Source: Geotalea sp. SG265 | Lineage (GTDB): Bacteria > Desulfobacterota > Desulfuromonadia > Geobacterales > Geobacteraceae | Reading direction: 5' to 3' | Assembly (NCBI RefSeq): GCF_022808985.1 | Contig: NZ_JAKZFT010000014.1 | Location: 1-64,000 of the forward strand | Length of the DNA stretch: 64,000 nt | In this document: one piece after another, positions 17,198 to 25,354 of the stretch | Layout: the number at the start of each line of letters is the position of its first letter | How positions within the stretch are numbered: position 1 is the stretch's first letter | Made by a program: the position numbers and the translations under genes | The notes under the pieces: generated by a model | The model's input: the letters and a program-made list of their open reading frames with translations, nothing else | Told to the model about the DNA's origin: nothing | Database searches by the model: none

Positions 17198-18485
17198 AAT
17201 CACAGATCTCTTCAATGACCGCACAATGCAGTTCCGCAGACCCGCTGTTTTCCGCTATAAGCCTGGCTCCATACATTCCCACCTGCCGCCGCCGCTCACT
17301 ATCCTTCAATAGGTCCTGCAGCTGCACGGCCAGTTCGCCACCGTCCGCCACCTGGATGCCCGCACCACCGGCCAATACCAGCGAGGATATTTCCCTGAAG
17401 TTGTCCATGTGGGGGCCGAAGATGGCCGGCACGCTGAGGGCGGCAGGCTCGAGAAGGTTGTGCCCCCCCGTCGGCACCAGGCTCCCACCCACTAAAACCA
17501 CATCCGATACGGCATAGAGATTGAGCAGTTCGCCGACCGTGTCCACTAGCAGTGTTTCGCCGACGGCAAGTTTTCCCGGCACCTCTGCCAAAGTGGAGCG
17601 AAGGCGATAGGAAATTCCAGCAGCAGCCAAAAGTTCTGCCACCTGTCTGGCACGTTCCGGATGGCGGGGCACCAGCACCATCACTACGACGATTCCCGCT
17701 TTGAGGGCAGCCTGATAAGCCGAAATTACCAGCTGCTCCTCCCCTTCATGGGTACTGCCGGCGGTAAAGATAAGGCAGTTGCCGGGCAGGCCGTAGCGAC
17801 TCTTCAGCTCCTCGCACTCCGCCAAAGAACGAATCGGCACGGCAATATCGTACTTCAGGTTGCGGGTCACCTGCACCTGGTCGGGCCGGGCGCCGATGGC
17901 TTCGATGCGGCGGGCGTCCTCGCCGCTTTGCACGCAGATCGCGCTCAGCTGCCGCAAGACAGGGCCGAAGAACCAGGAAAGTTTGAGATAGCGGCGGAAG
18001 GAGCGGTCGGAAATGCGCCCGTTGACCAGCACCACCGGGATGCCGAGGGCCCGCGCTTTGCGGATGAAATTGGGCCAGATTTCCGTCTCCATGATAAGCA
18101 CCAGGGTGGGGTTGACCGCCTCCAGTGCCCGCGCCACGGCAAATGGGTAATCGAAGGGAAAATAGATGCAGAGATCGACGCCTGCCATCTTTCGCGCCAC
18201 CTCGCGCCCGGTCTCCGTAACGTTCGAGATAACGATCTTCTTTTCAGGGTAGTGACGGCGGAGTGCCTTTACCAGCGGCACGGCAGCGATGGTTTCCCCT
18301 ACGGAAACAGCGTGGAGCCAGATCACATCGCTCCCCCGAAGCGTCTCCAGTTCAGTGGCGGAGATAAAGCCGAAACGTTCGGCAAAGGCGGTTCTCCTGC
18401 CACGGGAAAGGGACCGGTAAAGATGGTAGGAGACGACAAAGGGGATGGAAATGACGGCAATTAGGTTGTACAGCAGATGTATCAT
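17193..18485 (-). CDS. waaA: Kdo transferase (3-deoxy-D-manno-octulosonate transferase)
   Basis: Transfers Kdo from CMP-Kdo to lipid IVA at the cytoplasmic face of the inner membrane. The 430-residue GT30 protein has an N-terminal membrane anchor (MIHLLYNLIAVISIPFVV), then DVIWLHAVSVGETIAAVPL, ISNVTETGREVA and LIMETEIWPNFIRKA; the C-terminal domain contains VPTGGHNLLEPAAL. The ATG at 18485 has CGAGG 6 bases upstream; the longer open frame overlaps lpxL and is not needed. It sits between lpxL and lpxK. Its stop codon lies in a CCTCACT heptamer array. Confidence 0.95.
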   Translation of the reverse strand: MIHLLYNLIAVISIPFVVSYHLYRSLSRGRRTAFAERFGFISATELETLRGSDVIWLHAVSVGETIAAVPLVKALRRHYPEKKIVISNVTETGREVARKMAGVDLCIYFPFDYPFAVARALEAVNPTLVLIMETEIWPNFIRKARALGIPVVLVNGRISDRSFRRYLKLSWFFGPVLRQLSAICVQSGEDARRIEAIGARPDQVQVTRNLKYDIAVPIRSLAECEELKSRYGLPGNCLIFTAGSTHEGEEQLVISAYQAALKAGIVVVMVLVPRHPERARQVAELLAAAGISYRLRSTLAEVPGKLAVGETLLVDTVGELLNLYAVSDVVLVGGSLVPTGGHNLLEPAALSVPAIFGPHMDNFREISSLVLAGGAGIQVADGGELAVQLQDLLKDSERRRQVGMYGARLIAENSGSAELHCAVIEEICDW

Positions 18486-18519
18486 GAATGCCTCGGGCAG
18501 AGGGGGTACGCGCCTCCCG

Positions 18520-19449
18520 TCAACTCTGGGGCGCCCTCTTCCAGCGATTGTGGATCCAGTACCACTGGTCGGGATACCTGACGATGTAATCCTCCAAGGG
18601 AGCAAAAACACGCGCCATGTCGACACTGTCCGTGTCCTGCCGTTCCTCCAGGCCAAGCTGCACCTCTGGAAAGAACTGTACCACGTGGGTTTCACCCTCC
18701 CGATGGCCAAAAACAGGGATCAAAGGCACGCCAGTCTTCCGGGCAAGTACCACCGGCAGTCTTGTTGCCCAGCAATTGCGTCCCAGGAACTCGACCAGAA
18801 TGCCGTCTTCGGGAATGACCGCCTGATCGACGAGGACACCGACGATGTTGTTTTTCCGGAACTCGCCGATCATTGCTCTCAGAGCACCCTGCTTATAGAT
18901 GACCCGGTTCCCGTAGCCGCTGCGGATCTTTTCCAGGACCCTGTTCAGGTAGGCATTGTCCTGGCGCCGGGCAACAACGGATATTTCCCGATGGCGGGCA
19001 CCGAAGGATAAGGCCATCAGATCCCAGTTGCCGCAATGGGCGGTGATAAAGGCCACTCCTTTCCCCTTGGCCAAAGCCATCTCGTAGTGTTCAAGCCCTT
19101 CGAACCGCACTGTGTCGATCATTCTGCCGCCACGGCCGTGGTAGATCCTGCAGTCCTCCACCAGGCATCTGCCCAGATTCTCGAAAACCCGCCTGGCGAT
19201 AGTCTCAGGCGTGCCGTGCACAGGATCCCATCCCGGCTGTCCTTGGAGAAAGGGCAAAGAAGCGCGGATGTTGTCGATGGCAATCTTCCTGCGGCGTTTG
19301 AGCAGAAGAAAGAACAGGCGTCCGGTCATGCCCCCCAACCAAAGACCGACCCGGTAAGGAATCAGCGACACGGCAAAGGAAAAAACCAGGAAAGCCGCCG
19401 TCTCCAACCGCCACCGTAATTTTTTGACTACACCTGGCTTACCCTTCAC
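18520..19449 (-). CDS. lpxL: Lipid A lauroyl-type acyltransferase (LpxL/HtrB family)
   Basis: Adds a secondary acyl chain to Kdo2-lipid IVA. The 309-residue protein has an N-terminal membrane segment (about residues 17-40) and the HX4D catalytic motif in TAHCGNWDLMA (about residue 136), with VLVDQAVIPEDG further on. The chain length specificity cannot be read from sequence. The start is GTG at 19449, preceded by AAAGGGTG and overlapping the msbA stop as GTGA, so it is translationally coupled to the flippase gene. Confidence 0.92.
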   Translation of the reverse strand: MKGKPGVVKKLRWRLETAAFLVFSFAVSLIPYRVGLWLGGMTGRLFFLLLKRRRKIAIDNIRASLPFLQGQPGWDPVHGTPETIARRVFENLGRCLVEDCRIYHGRGGRMIDTVRFEGLEHYEMALAKGKGVAFITAHCGNWDLMALSFGARHREISVVARRQDNAYLNRVLEKIRSGYGNRVIYKQGALRAMIGEFRKNNIVGVLVDQAVIPEDGILVEFLGRNCWATRLPVVLARKTGVPLIPVFGHREGETHVVQFFPEVQLGLEERQDTDSVDMARVFAPLEDYIVRYPDQWYWIHNRWKRAPQS

Positions 19450-21176
19450 TCATCACCCTTTTGTGAGTCCTGGAACTGCATGTCATGCAGTCGTGCGTAA
19501 ATCCCCCCATGGGCCAGCAGCGTCTCGTGGTTGCCGGTTTCCACGATCTCCCCTTTTTCCAGCACAGCAATCTTGTCCGCATGGAGAATGGTGGAAAGAC
19601 GGTGGGCGATGACAAAGGTGGTACGGTTGGCCATGAGGTTGTTGAGGGCCTTCTGCACCATCTGCTCGCTCTCCGTATCCAGGGCGCTGGTGGCCTCGTC
19701 GAGGATGAGGATGGGGGCGTCCTTGAGGATAGCGCGGGCAATACAGATCCGCTGCCTTTGCCCCCCGGACAGCCTGACCCCACGATCGCCGATGCCGGTC
19801 TCGTAGCCCATGGGCATGGTCATGATGAAATCATGGGCAAAGGCAGCCCTGGCTGCGGCCTCCACCTGCGCGTCTGTGGCCTCAGGCATCCCGTAACGGA
19901 TGTTGTTGGCCAGGGTGTCGTTGAAGAGGATCGTCTCCTGGTCCACCAGGGCGATCTGTTTGAGGACGCTCTTTAACTTGAATTGACGGATGTCCTTGCC
20001 ATCCATGAGGACAGCCCCTTCATTGGGTTCGTAAAAGCGAGAGATAAGGGAAACGAGGGTCGTCTTTCCCCCGCCGGACGGGCCGACCAGGGCGACCACC
20101 TCGCCCCGCCGCGCCTCCAGATTCACATTGCGCAGCACATATTCGTCGTTGTAGCGGAAAGAAACATCCTGCAGCGTCACGTTGCCGCCAACTCGCTCCA
20201 GTTCCGCCGCATCGGGGCGATCCACAATCTCCGGCTTTTCATCGATGATCTCGAAAACACGCTCTGCGGCTCCCATGGAGCGCTGCATGGCGTTGTAGGA
20301 ATTGATGAGCCGTTTGATCGGCGTGTAGACCAGCACCATGCCCGTGACGAAGGAGAAGAACTCGGAGGCGCTCATTCTTCCGTGCATGACGTCATTGCCG
20401 CCGATCCAGATCACTGCAGCAACACCGAAAGAGGTAATGATCTCCATGATCGGGGCGGACAGGGCTTCATACTTGATATTCTTGCGGGTGAAAAAATAAA
20501 AATCACGATTTCTATCGAAAAATTTGGCGATTTCCCGTTCTTCCAGGCCGAAGGCTTTGACCACCTTGATGCCGGAAAAGGTCTCCTGGAGAATACTTGC
20601 GATCTCCCCCATTTTCTCCTGGCCGTGCTTGGCCAGCCGCTTGATGCGCCGGCCGATCTTCTGGGCCGGGTAGACAGTCAGGGGGATAACGACGAAGGTG
20701 ATGAGGGCCAGTTTCCAGTTGCGGTAAAAAATGACCGCCAACAGGGAAACTGCAGAGAAGCCGTCACGGAACAGACCGGTGATGATATTGCCCACCGCTT
20801 CCTGCATCATGCTGACGTCGTTGAGCACCCGCGACATCAAAGCACCCGCAGGGTTCCGGTTGAAAAACCCCAGGCTGAGCCCCATGTTGCGTTTGTAGAT
20901 CTCGTTGCGCACGTCCTGCACCGCCAGTTGCCCTGCCGTGCGCATGAAGTAATCGTTCGTATAGCGGCAGACACCCCGCAGGAGGAACAGGAAGATGATG
21001 CCGAAAGGGAGCAGGGTGAAAATGAACATGTCCTTCCCGGCGAAAATCTTCTTCAGGATAGGTTCCACCAGGTAGGCGAAGGCGCCGTCCATGGATCCGA
21101 CCCCGATCGAGGCCGCAGCGGCGAGAAATATCCGCCACCAGTAAGGGCGGCTGTAAGCGATGATGCGCGTGAACAT
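19446..21176 (-). CDS. msbA: Lipid A export ATP-binding/permease MsbA
   Basis: A half-size ABC exporter (576 residues, homodimer) that flips lipid A-core across the inner membrane. Six membrane helices fill residues 15-310. The ATPase domain has Walker A GPSGGGKTT (about residue 380), signature LSGGQRQRICIARAI and Walker B ILILDEATSALD. It lies 2 bases after lpxB and overlaps lpxL. MsbA rather than another exporter is inferred from this lpx context and from length. Confidence 0.94.
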   Translation of the reverse strand: MFTRIIAYSRPYWWRIFLAAAASIGVGSMDGAFAYLVEPILKKIFAGKDMFIFTLLPFGIIFLFLLRGVCRYTNDYFMRTAGQLAVQDVRNEIYKRNMGLSLGFFNRNPAGALMSRVLNDVSMMQEAVGNIITGLFRDGFSAVSLLAVIFYRNWKLALITFVVIPLTVYPAQKIGRRIKRLAKHGQEKMGEIASILQETFSGIKVVKAFGLEEREIAKFFDRNRDFYFFTRKNIKYEALSAPIMEIITSFGVAAVIWIGGNDVMHGRMSASEFFSFVTGMVLVYTPIKRLINSYNAMQRSMGAAERVFEIIDEKPEIVDRPDAAELERVGGNVTLQDVSFRYNDEYVLRNVNLEARRGEVVALVGPSGGGKTTLVSLISRFYEPNEGAVLMDGKDIRQFKLKSVLKQIALVDQETILFNDTLANNIRYGMPEATDAQVEAAARAAFAHDFIMTMPMGYETGIGDRGVRLSGGQRQRICIARAILKDAPILILDEATSALDTESEQMVQKALNNLMANRTTFVIAHRLSTILHADKIAVLEKGEIVETGNHETLLAHGGIYARLHDMQFQDSQKGDE

Positions 21177-21178
21177 TG

Positions 21179-22339
21179 CTATGATTCTTCCGTTTCTTGT
21201 TTAATCAGGTCCAGTGCCAGTTGAGCCACCCGCTGCAAAGCCCCGCCGTTGCCGAGCTTTGCCGGAATGGCTGCAAGACCTTGGCGGATCCGGGCGGCAT
21301 ATTCATGGTCTTCCATTATGGCGGCAATCTCCGCCGCAACCGTCTCCGGCTCGGCGTCGTGCTGGATCAGTTCCTTCACCACCCGCTCGCCGGCGACGAT
21401 GTTGCAGATTCCTATATGGTCAACCTTGATCAGACGCTTACCCACCGCATAGGTGAAGGGGGATACCTTGTAGATGATTGCCATGGGTATCCCGAGGATG
21501 GCAATTTCCATGGTCACCGTCCCCGAAACGGTAATGATGGCATCACAGACCTGGATCACGTCGTGGGTGGCATTGGTCGCGACGGCGATGTCCAGACCGG
21601 AAGCATCAATGGCAGGCTGGATCTCCTCCCTCTTCAAGCTAGAAGCAAGGGGAAGGGCGAATTGCGCGTCGGGGAAACGATCCTTGAGGAGTTTGGCAGC
21701 ATCGAGAACCACCGGAAAAAGATTCTTTATTTCACTGCGGCGGCTGCCCGGAAATAGACCGATGACCCTCCGGTCTTCCGCCAGGCCGAAACGGGCCATG
21801 GCCTCGGCCCTGGTCATTTTGGGCCGGACCATGTCCAGCAGCGGATGGCCGACAAAGGTGACCGGTACCCGCTCCCGTTCGTAGTAGGGCACTTCGAATG
21901 GGAACAATACCGCCATGTGATCCACGACCCGGCCGATCTTCTTGACCCGCCCTGCTCGCCACGCCCAGACCTGGGGACTGATGAAATACAGCACCCTTAC
22001 CCCAGCCTTTTTAGCGACTTTGGCCAGGCGCAGGTTGAAGTCCGGGTAATCGATAAGAATGAGGAGCTGCGGCGGATCGTGGCGCAGGATGTTTTTCAGG
22101 GTGGTGAAGGCCCTGGCAATGACCGGGAAATGGGCGACCACCTCCACCAAGCCGACGACCGCCATGTCGTTTGCATCGACAACGGTCTCCACGCCGGCAG
22201 CGCGCATGCCCGGCCCACCCATGCCGATAAAGCGCGCCTGGGGGTTAAGGGCCTGGATCTCCCGGGCCACCATGGCACCGTACATGTCGCCGGAAGCCTC
22301 GCCTGCAGAGATCATGATTTTTATGGGGTTTTCGGGCAC
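21179..22339 (-). CDS. lpxB: Lipid-A-disaccharide synthase
   Basis: Condenses UDP-2,3-diacylglucosamine with lipid X to give the lipid A disaccharide at the inner membrane surface. The 386-residue GT19 protein has IKIMISAGEASGDMYGA at the N-terminus, IDYPDFNLRLAKVAKK, FPGSRRSEIKNLFPVVLDA and the C-terminal SGTVTMEIAILGIPM. The GTG at 22339 with GGTGA upstream gives the family's usual length; the in-frame ATG 20 codons earlier gives an extension lacking conservation. No lpxI or lpxH is seen in the window. Confidence 0.94.
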   Translation of the reverse strand: MPENPIKIMISAGEASGDMYGAMVAREIQALNPQARFIGMGGPGMRAAGVETVVDANDMAVVGLVEVVAHFPVIARAFTTLKNILRHDPPQLLILIDYPDFNLRLAKVAKKAGVRVLYFISPQVWAWRAGRVKKIGRVVDHMAVLFPFEVPYYERERVPVTFVGHPLLDMVRPKMTRAEAMARFGLAEDRRVIGLFPGSRRSEIKNLFPVVLDAAKLLKDRFPDAQFALPLASSLKREEIQPAIDASGLDIAVATNATHDVIQVCDAIITVSGTVTMEIAILGIPMAIIYKVSPFTYAVGKRLIKVDHIGICNIVAGERVVKELIQHDAEPETVAAEIAAIMEDHEYAARIRQGLAAIPAKLGNGGALQRVAQLALDLIKQETEES

Positions 22340-22434
22340 TGATTCACCATTTTGAAAACTGCCGTTAAAACTGGTGAAGGCGACGATAACAACCGTCACC
22401 TTCAGAAAGACATGAGCCGGGAAATATCACAGGA

Positions 22435-23211
22435 TCAGCGGCAGATACCCCGCTGGGCCGATTCGATGAATTGGATGAAATGATCGATTTCAGGGGATGG
22501 AGAGACTTCCGCTTTGATCTTGTCGATGGCGTCCTTCAGCTTCAGATCGGAGAGGGCCAGTATCTTGTAAGCCTTTTTCAGGGCAGAGACGACCTCTTCG
22601 CTGACGTTGTGGCGCTTCAGCCCCACCAGGTTAAGGCCGCGAAGTCTGGCGTCCCGACGGTCACCGGTGGCAATGGTATAAGGTGGAATGTCCGTGCCGA
22701 CCAGGGTGCCGCCGCCGATCATGGCATGGGCGCCGATCCGGGTAAACTGGTGAATGGCGGTCAATCCCCCGAGGATGGCATAATCCTCCACGGTGACGTG
22801 GCCAGCCAGGGTAGCCGCATTGGCCATTACCACCCCGTTCTGTACATGGCAATCATGGGCCACATGGGAATAGGCCATAAAGAGGTTGCCGCTGCCCACC
22901 GTCGTCTCGCCGTCACCGGTTACCGTCCCCAGGTGCAGGGTGGCAAATTCGCGGATGATGTTGCGGTCGCCGATCTTCAGATAGGTTTCTTCTCCCTTGT
23001 ATTTGAGATCCTGGGGTACGGCACCGACGGAAGCCAGATGGAAAATCTGGTTATATTCACCGATGGTGGTCCAGCCGTCGATAACGGCATGGGCGCCGAT
23101 CTTGGTCCCGCGGCCGATCTTCACATGCTCGCCGATGATGGCATAGGGACCGACCTCCACGTCGGCGGCAAGCTCTGCCCCCGGATGTATTACTGCAGTC
23201 GAATGTATCAT
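22435..23211 (-). CDS. lpxA: UDP-N-acetylglucosamine acyltransferase
   Basis: First step of lipid A synthesis: transfers a 3-hydroxyacyl chain from ACP to UDP-GlcNAc. The 258-residue trimeric left-handed beta-helix protein begins IHSTAVIHPGAELAADVEVG, with hexapeptide repeats to about residue 190 and the catalytic His region MAYSHVAHDCHVQNGVVM, then a helical C-terminal domain. It lies 15 bases after fabZ and 95 bases before lpxB. Confidence 0.96.
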   Translation of the reverse strand: MIHSTAVIHPGAELAADVEVGPYAIIGEHVKIGRGTKIGAHAVIDGWTTIGEYNQIFHLASVGAVPQDLKYKGEETYLKIGDRNIIREFATLHLGTVTGDGETTVGSGNLFMAYSHVAHDCHVQNGVVMANAATLAGHVTVEDYAILGGLTAIHQFTRIGAHAMIGGGTLVGTDIPPYTIATGDRRDARLRGLNLVGLKRHNVSEEVVSALKKAYKILALSDLKLKDAIDKIKAEVSPSPEIDHFIQFIESAQRGICR

Positions 23212-23226
23212 ACTGATCTCCGGCGG

Positions 23227-23667
23227 TTAGTTTGATTTTTCGGCAAAGGTGGCTTTCAGTTCAGCTTCAGTGGCCAGCACATCGCCGACAAAGGCCTTTC
23301 CGGCAACACTCCAGATACCGCGGCGATGGAAGATGGTTTCAATCTCGATCCGCAGCTGGTCTCCTGGAAATACCGGTTTTCTGAACTTGGCGCTGTCGAT
23401 GGACATGAAATAGCTGACCTTCTTCCTGGTCTCCTCGTCTGAGGCAAGATAGGCCATGATCCCGGCTACCTGTGCCATGGCTTCCACAATGAGCACGCCC
23501 GGCATGACCGGATGGCCCGGGAAATGCCCCTGGAAAAAGGGTTCGTTGATCGTCACGTTCTTCAGCCCGACTATGCGCTTGGCCGGTTCCATCTCCACAA
23601 TCCTGTCCACGAGGAGAAAGGGGTAGCGATGGGGCAATATCTTCATGATTTCATTGATATCCATCAT
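23227..23667 (-). CDS. fabZ: 3-hydroxyacyl-ACP dehydratase FabZ
   Basis: Dehydrates beta-hydroxyacyl-ACP in fatty acid synthesis and competes with LpxA/LpxD for hydroxyacyl-ACP, which explains its place in the lpx run. The 146-residue hotdog-fold protein has LPHRYPFLLVDRIVEM and the catalytic His/Glu segment GHFPGHPVMPGVLIVEAMAQ. I use the ATG at 23667, which follows AAGGAG at a spacing of 7; the longer frame adds seven residues without a ribosome-binding site. Confidence 0.96.
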   Translation of the reverse strand: MMDINEIMKILPHRYPFLLVDRIVEMEPAKRIVGLKNVTINEPFFQGHFPGHPVMPGVLIVEAMAQVAGIMAYLASDEETRKKVSYFMSIDSAKFRKPVFPGDQLRIEIETIFHRRGIWSVAGKAFVGDVLATEAELKATFAEKSN

Positions 23668-23705
23668 AACAGGCTCCTTACAATACAATTAACAGGTTGA
23701 TATGG

Positions 23706-24749
23706 CTATTTGCCTTCAGCCGCCTTCAGCTTTTCTTCCAGCTCCATGACCCTTTTTTCCAACGAGGCCAGTGTTCTCCGGTATTCGGGCAGTTTGGGAA
23801 AAACCCCCGATGCCTTCAGCCAGTCCCGGTGGGCAAAGGCCGGTATGCCGCTGACGATCTGATTGGCGGGAATATTGCCCGGCACCCCGGATTTGGCGCC
23901 GACCATAACGTTGTCGCCGATCTGGATATGGCCTGCAACACCCACCTGTCCCCCCATGGTCACATGATTGCCCACCTTGGTGCTGCCGGAAATGCCCACC
24001 TGGGAGACGATCATGCAGTTTTCGCCGATGACGCAGTTGTGGGCGATCTGCACCAGGTTGTCGATCTTCGTGCCCCGCTTGACAATGGTCGCTTCCAGCG
24101 CGGCCCGGTCAATGACCGTGTTGGAGCCGATTTCCACATCGTCCTCCAGAATAACGATGCCGATCTGGGGAATTTTATACCACTCCTTGCCGTCGGGTGC
24201 ATAGCCGAAGCCGTCAGTACCGATTACCGTACCGCTGTGGACCGTGACCCGACTGCCGATCCGGCACCGTTCACGAATGACTACGTTGGCATGGAGCGTC
24301 ACGTCGTCGCCCAGCTCGACCCCCGGATAAAGCACAACGCCGGGATGGAGGGTCACGCGGTTACCCATCTTTACCCCATCGGCAACATGGGCACCGGAAT
24401 GGATGGAGATATTCTCACCCATGACGACCCCCTTGCCGATGATGGCCCCATCCATGACACCGAGCGGTTTCGGAGGGGTTACATAAAACAGGGTAAGCAG
24501 TTTGGCAAAGGCCAGATACGGATTGGCGACTTCAACCACATTCCTGCCATGTCCGGGTGCCCCCGGGGGCAGGATGACCGCCGTAGCCTTCGTCGTTGCC
24601 ACCTTCTGCGCATATTTGGGATTAGCCAGAAAGGTGATCTGCCCTTCCCCGGCATCATCCAGGGTGCCGAGGCCGGAAACAACGGCCTGCTCGTCGCCGA
24701 TTACCCGTCCGCCTAGGTATTCGGCCACTTCCTTCAGTGTCTTGCCCAC
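23706..24749 (-). CDS. lpxD: UDP-3-O-acylglucosamine N-acyltransferase
   Basis: Third lipid A step: N-acylates UDP-3-O-acyl-glucosamine. The 347-residue protein has the N-terminal uridine-binding domain ([17 protein letters not shown], about residues 3-100), hexapeptide repeats with catalytic His in [16 protein letters not shown], and a C-terminal helix ([18 protein letters not shown]) that may form a coiled coil. The start is GTG 24749, preceded by GAAGGTGA. A palindromic heptamer array occupies its leader. Confidence 0.95.
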   Translation of the reverse strand: MGKTLKEVAEYLGGRVIGDEQAVVSGLGTLDDAGEGQITFLANPKYAQKVATTKATAVILPPGAPGHGRNVVEVANPYLAFAKLLTLFYVTPPKPLGVMDGAIIGKGVVMGENISIHSGAHVADGVKMGNRVTLHPGVVLYPGVELGDDVTLHANVVIRERCRIGSRVTVHSGTVIGTDGFGYAPDGKEWYKIPQIGIVILEDDVEIGSNTVIDRAALEATIVKRGTKIDNLVQIAHNCVIGENCMIVSQVGISGSTKVGNHVTMGGQVGVAGHIQIGDNVMVGAKSGVPGNIPANQIVSGIPAFAHRDWLKASGVFPKLPEYRRTLASLEKRVMELEEKLKAAEGK

Positions 24750-24763
24750 GTCGTCACCTTCAT

Positions 24764-24805
24764 GGTGAGGAGCGAGGAGTGAGGTCCTCACCCGTTACTC
24801 CTCAC
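24764..24805. repeat. Palindromic six-unit heptamer array (CCTCACT type)
   Basis: Units GGTGAGG, AGCGAGG, AGTGAGG are followed by TCCTCAC, CCGTTAC, TCCTCAC: three in one direction and three inverted, 42 bases in register. It fills the gap between the skp stop (24810) and the lpxD start and can fold as a hairpin. Confidence 0.88.
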
Positions 24806-24809
24806 GACC

Positions 24810-25334
24810 TTATTTTTTCTTGCTTTCGTTGAAGAGTTTCAGAATCTGGTCGGTCAGATCAGCCTTATCTTCAAGGTAAATCATGGTCTCGTTCCTGACG
24901 AAAATGACGGTATAGCCGTTCCTGCGGGCGAAGTCCTGGGTCACCTTGACGATCTCGTCAACGATACGGTTGGTCAGTTCGTCGTTTTTGGACTGCAGGT
25001 CGTCCTGGGCATCCTTGAGGAAGCGTTGGTACTCCTTGAGGCGCTGCTGGTAGTCACGCTCCTTGCTGCTGCGGGCAGACTCCGAAAGAAGGACGCTCTG
25101 CTTTTCCAGGTCGGCCTTCAGTTTTTTCAGTTCCTCGTCCTTGGCGTTCTTCTCCGCCTCATACTTGTTGGCCTTCTGGGCGAGCAGCTCCTTTGCATCC
25201 TTACCCGAGTTGGAGAGGAGGAGCACCTTCTGCACATCCACCGATCCGATTTTAGCACTGTCGGCAGCAAAAACGACCGAAGCCATGCCAAGGGAGAAGA
25301 GAAAGACTGTTGCAAGAATAATGGCTTTTTTCAT
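24810..25334 (-). CDS. skp: OmpH/Skp-family periplasmic chaperone
   Basis: A periplasmic chaperone that carries unfolded outer-membrane proteins to the BAM complex. The 174-residue precursor has a Sec signal peptide (MKKAIILATVFLFSLGMASVVFA), a short body strand region (KIGSVDVQKVLLLS) and a long charged coiled-coil arm (about residues 45-125, rich in Lys/Glu), then VIFVRNETMIYLEDKADLTD. The arrangement bamA-skp-lpxD is the classical one. The gap to bamA is 20 bases. Confidence 0.93.
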   Translation of the reverse strand: MKKAIILATVFLFSLGMASVVFAADSAKIGSVDVQKVLLLSNSGKDAKELLAQKANKYEAEKNAKDEELKKLKADLEKQSVLLSESARSSKERDYQQRLKEYQRFLKDAQDDLQSKNDELTNRIVDEIVKVTQDFARRNGYTVIFVRNETMIYLEDKADLTDQILKLFNESKKK

Positions 25335-25354
25335 CTGTTTCTCCTTAAGAAAGG

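Noticed and set aside
19983-21224. 413-codon plus-strand open frame
   Set aside because: It lies wholly antisense to msbA, has no ribosome-binding site or recognisable motif, and reflects the GC-rich codon use of msbA.
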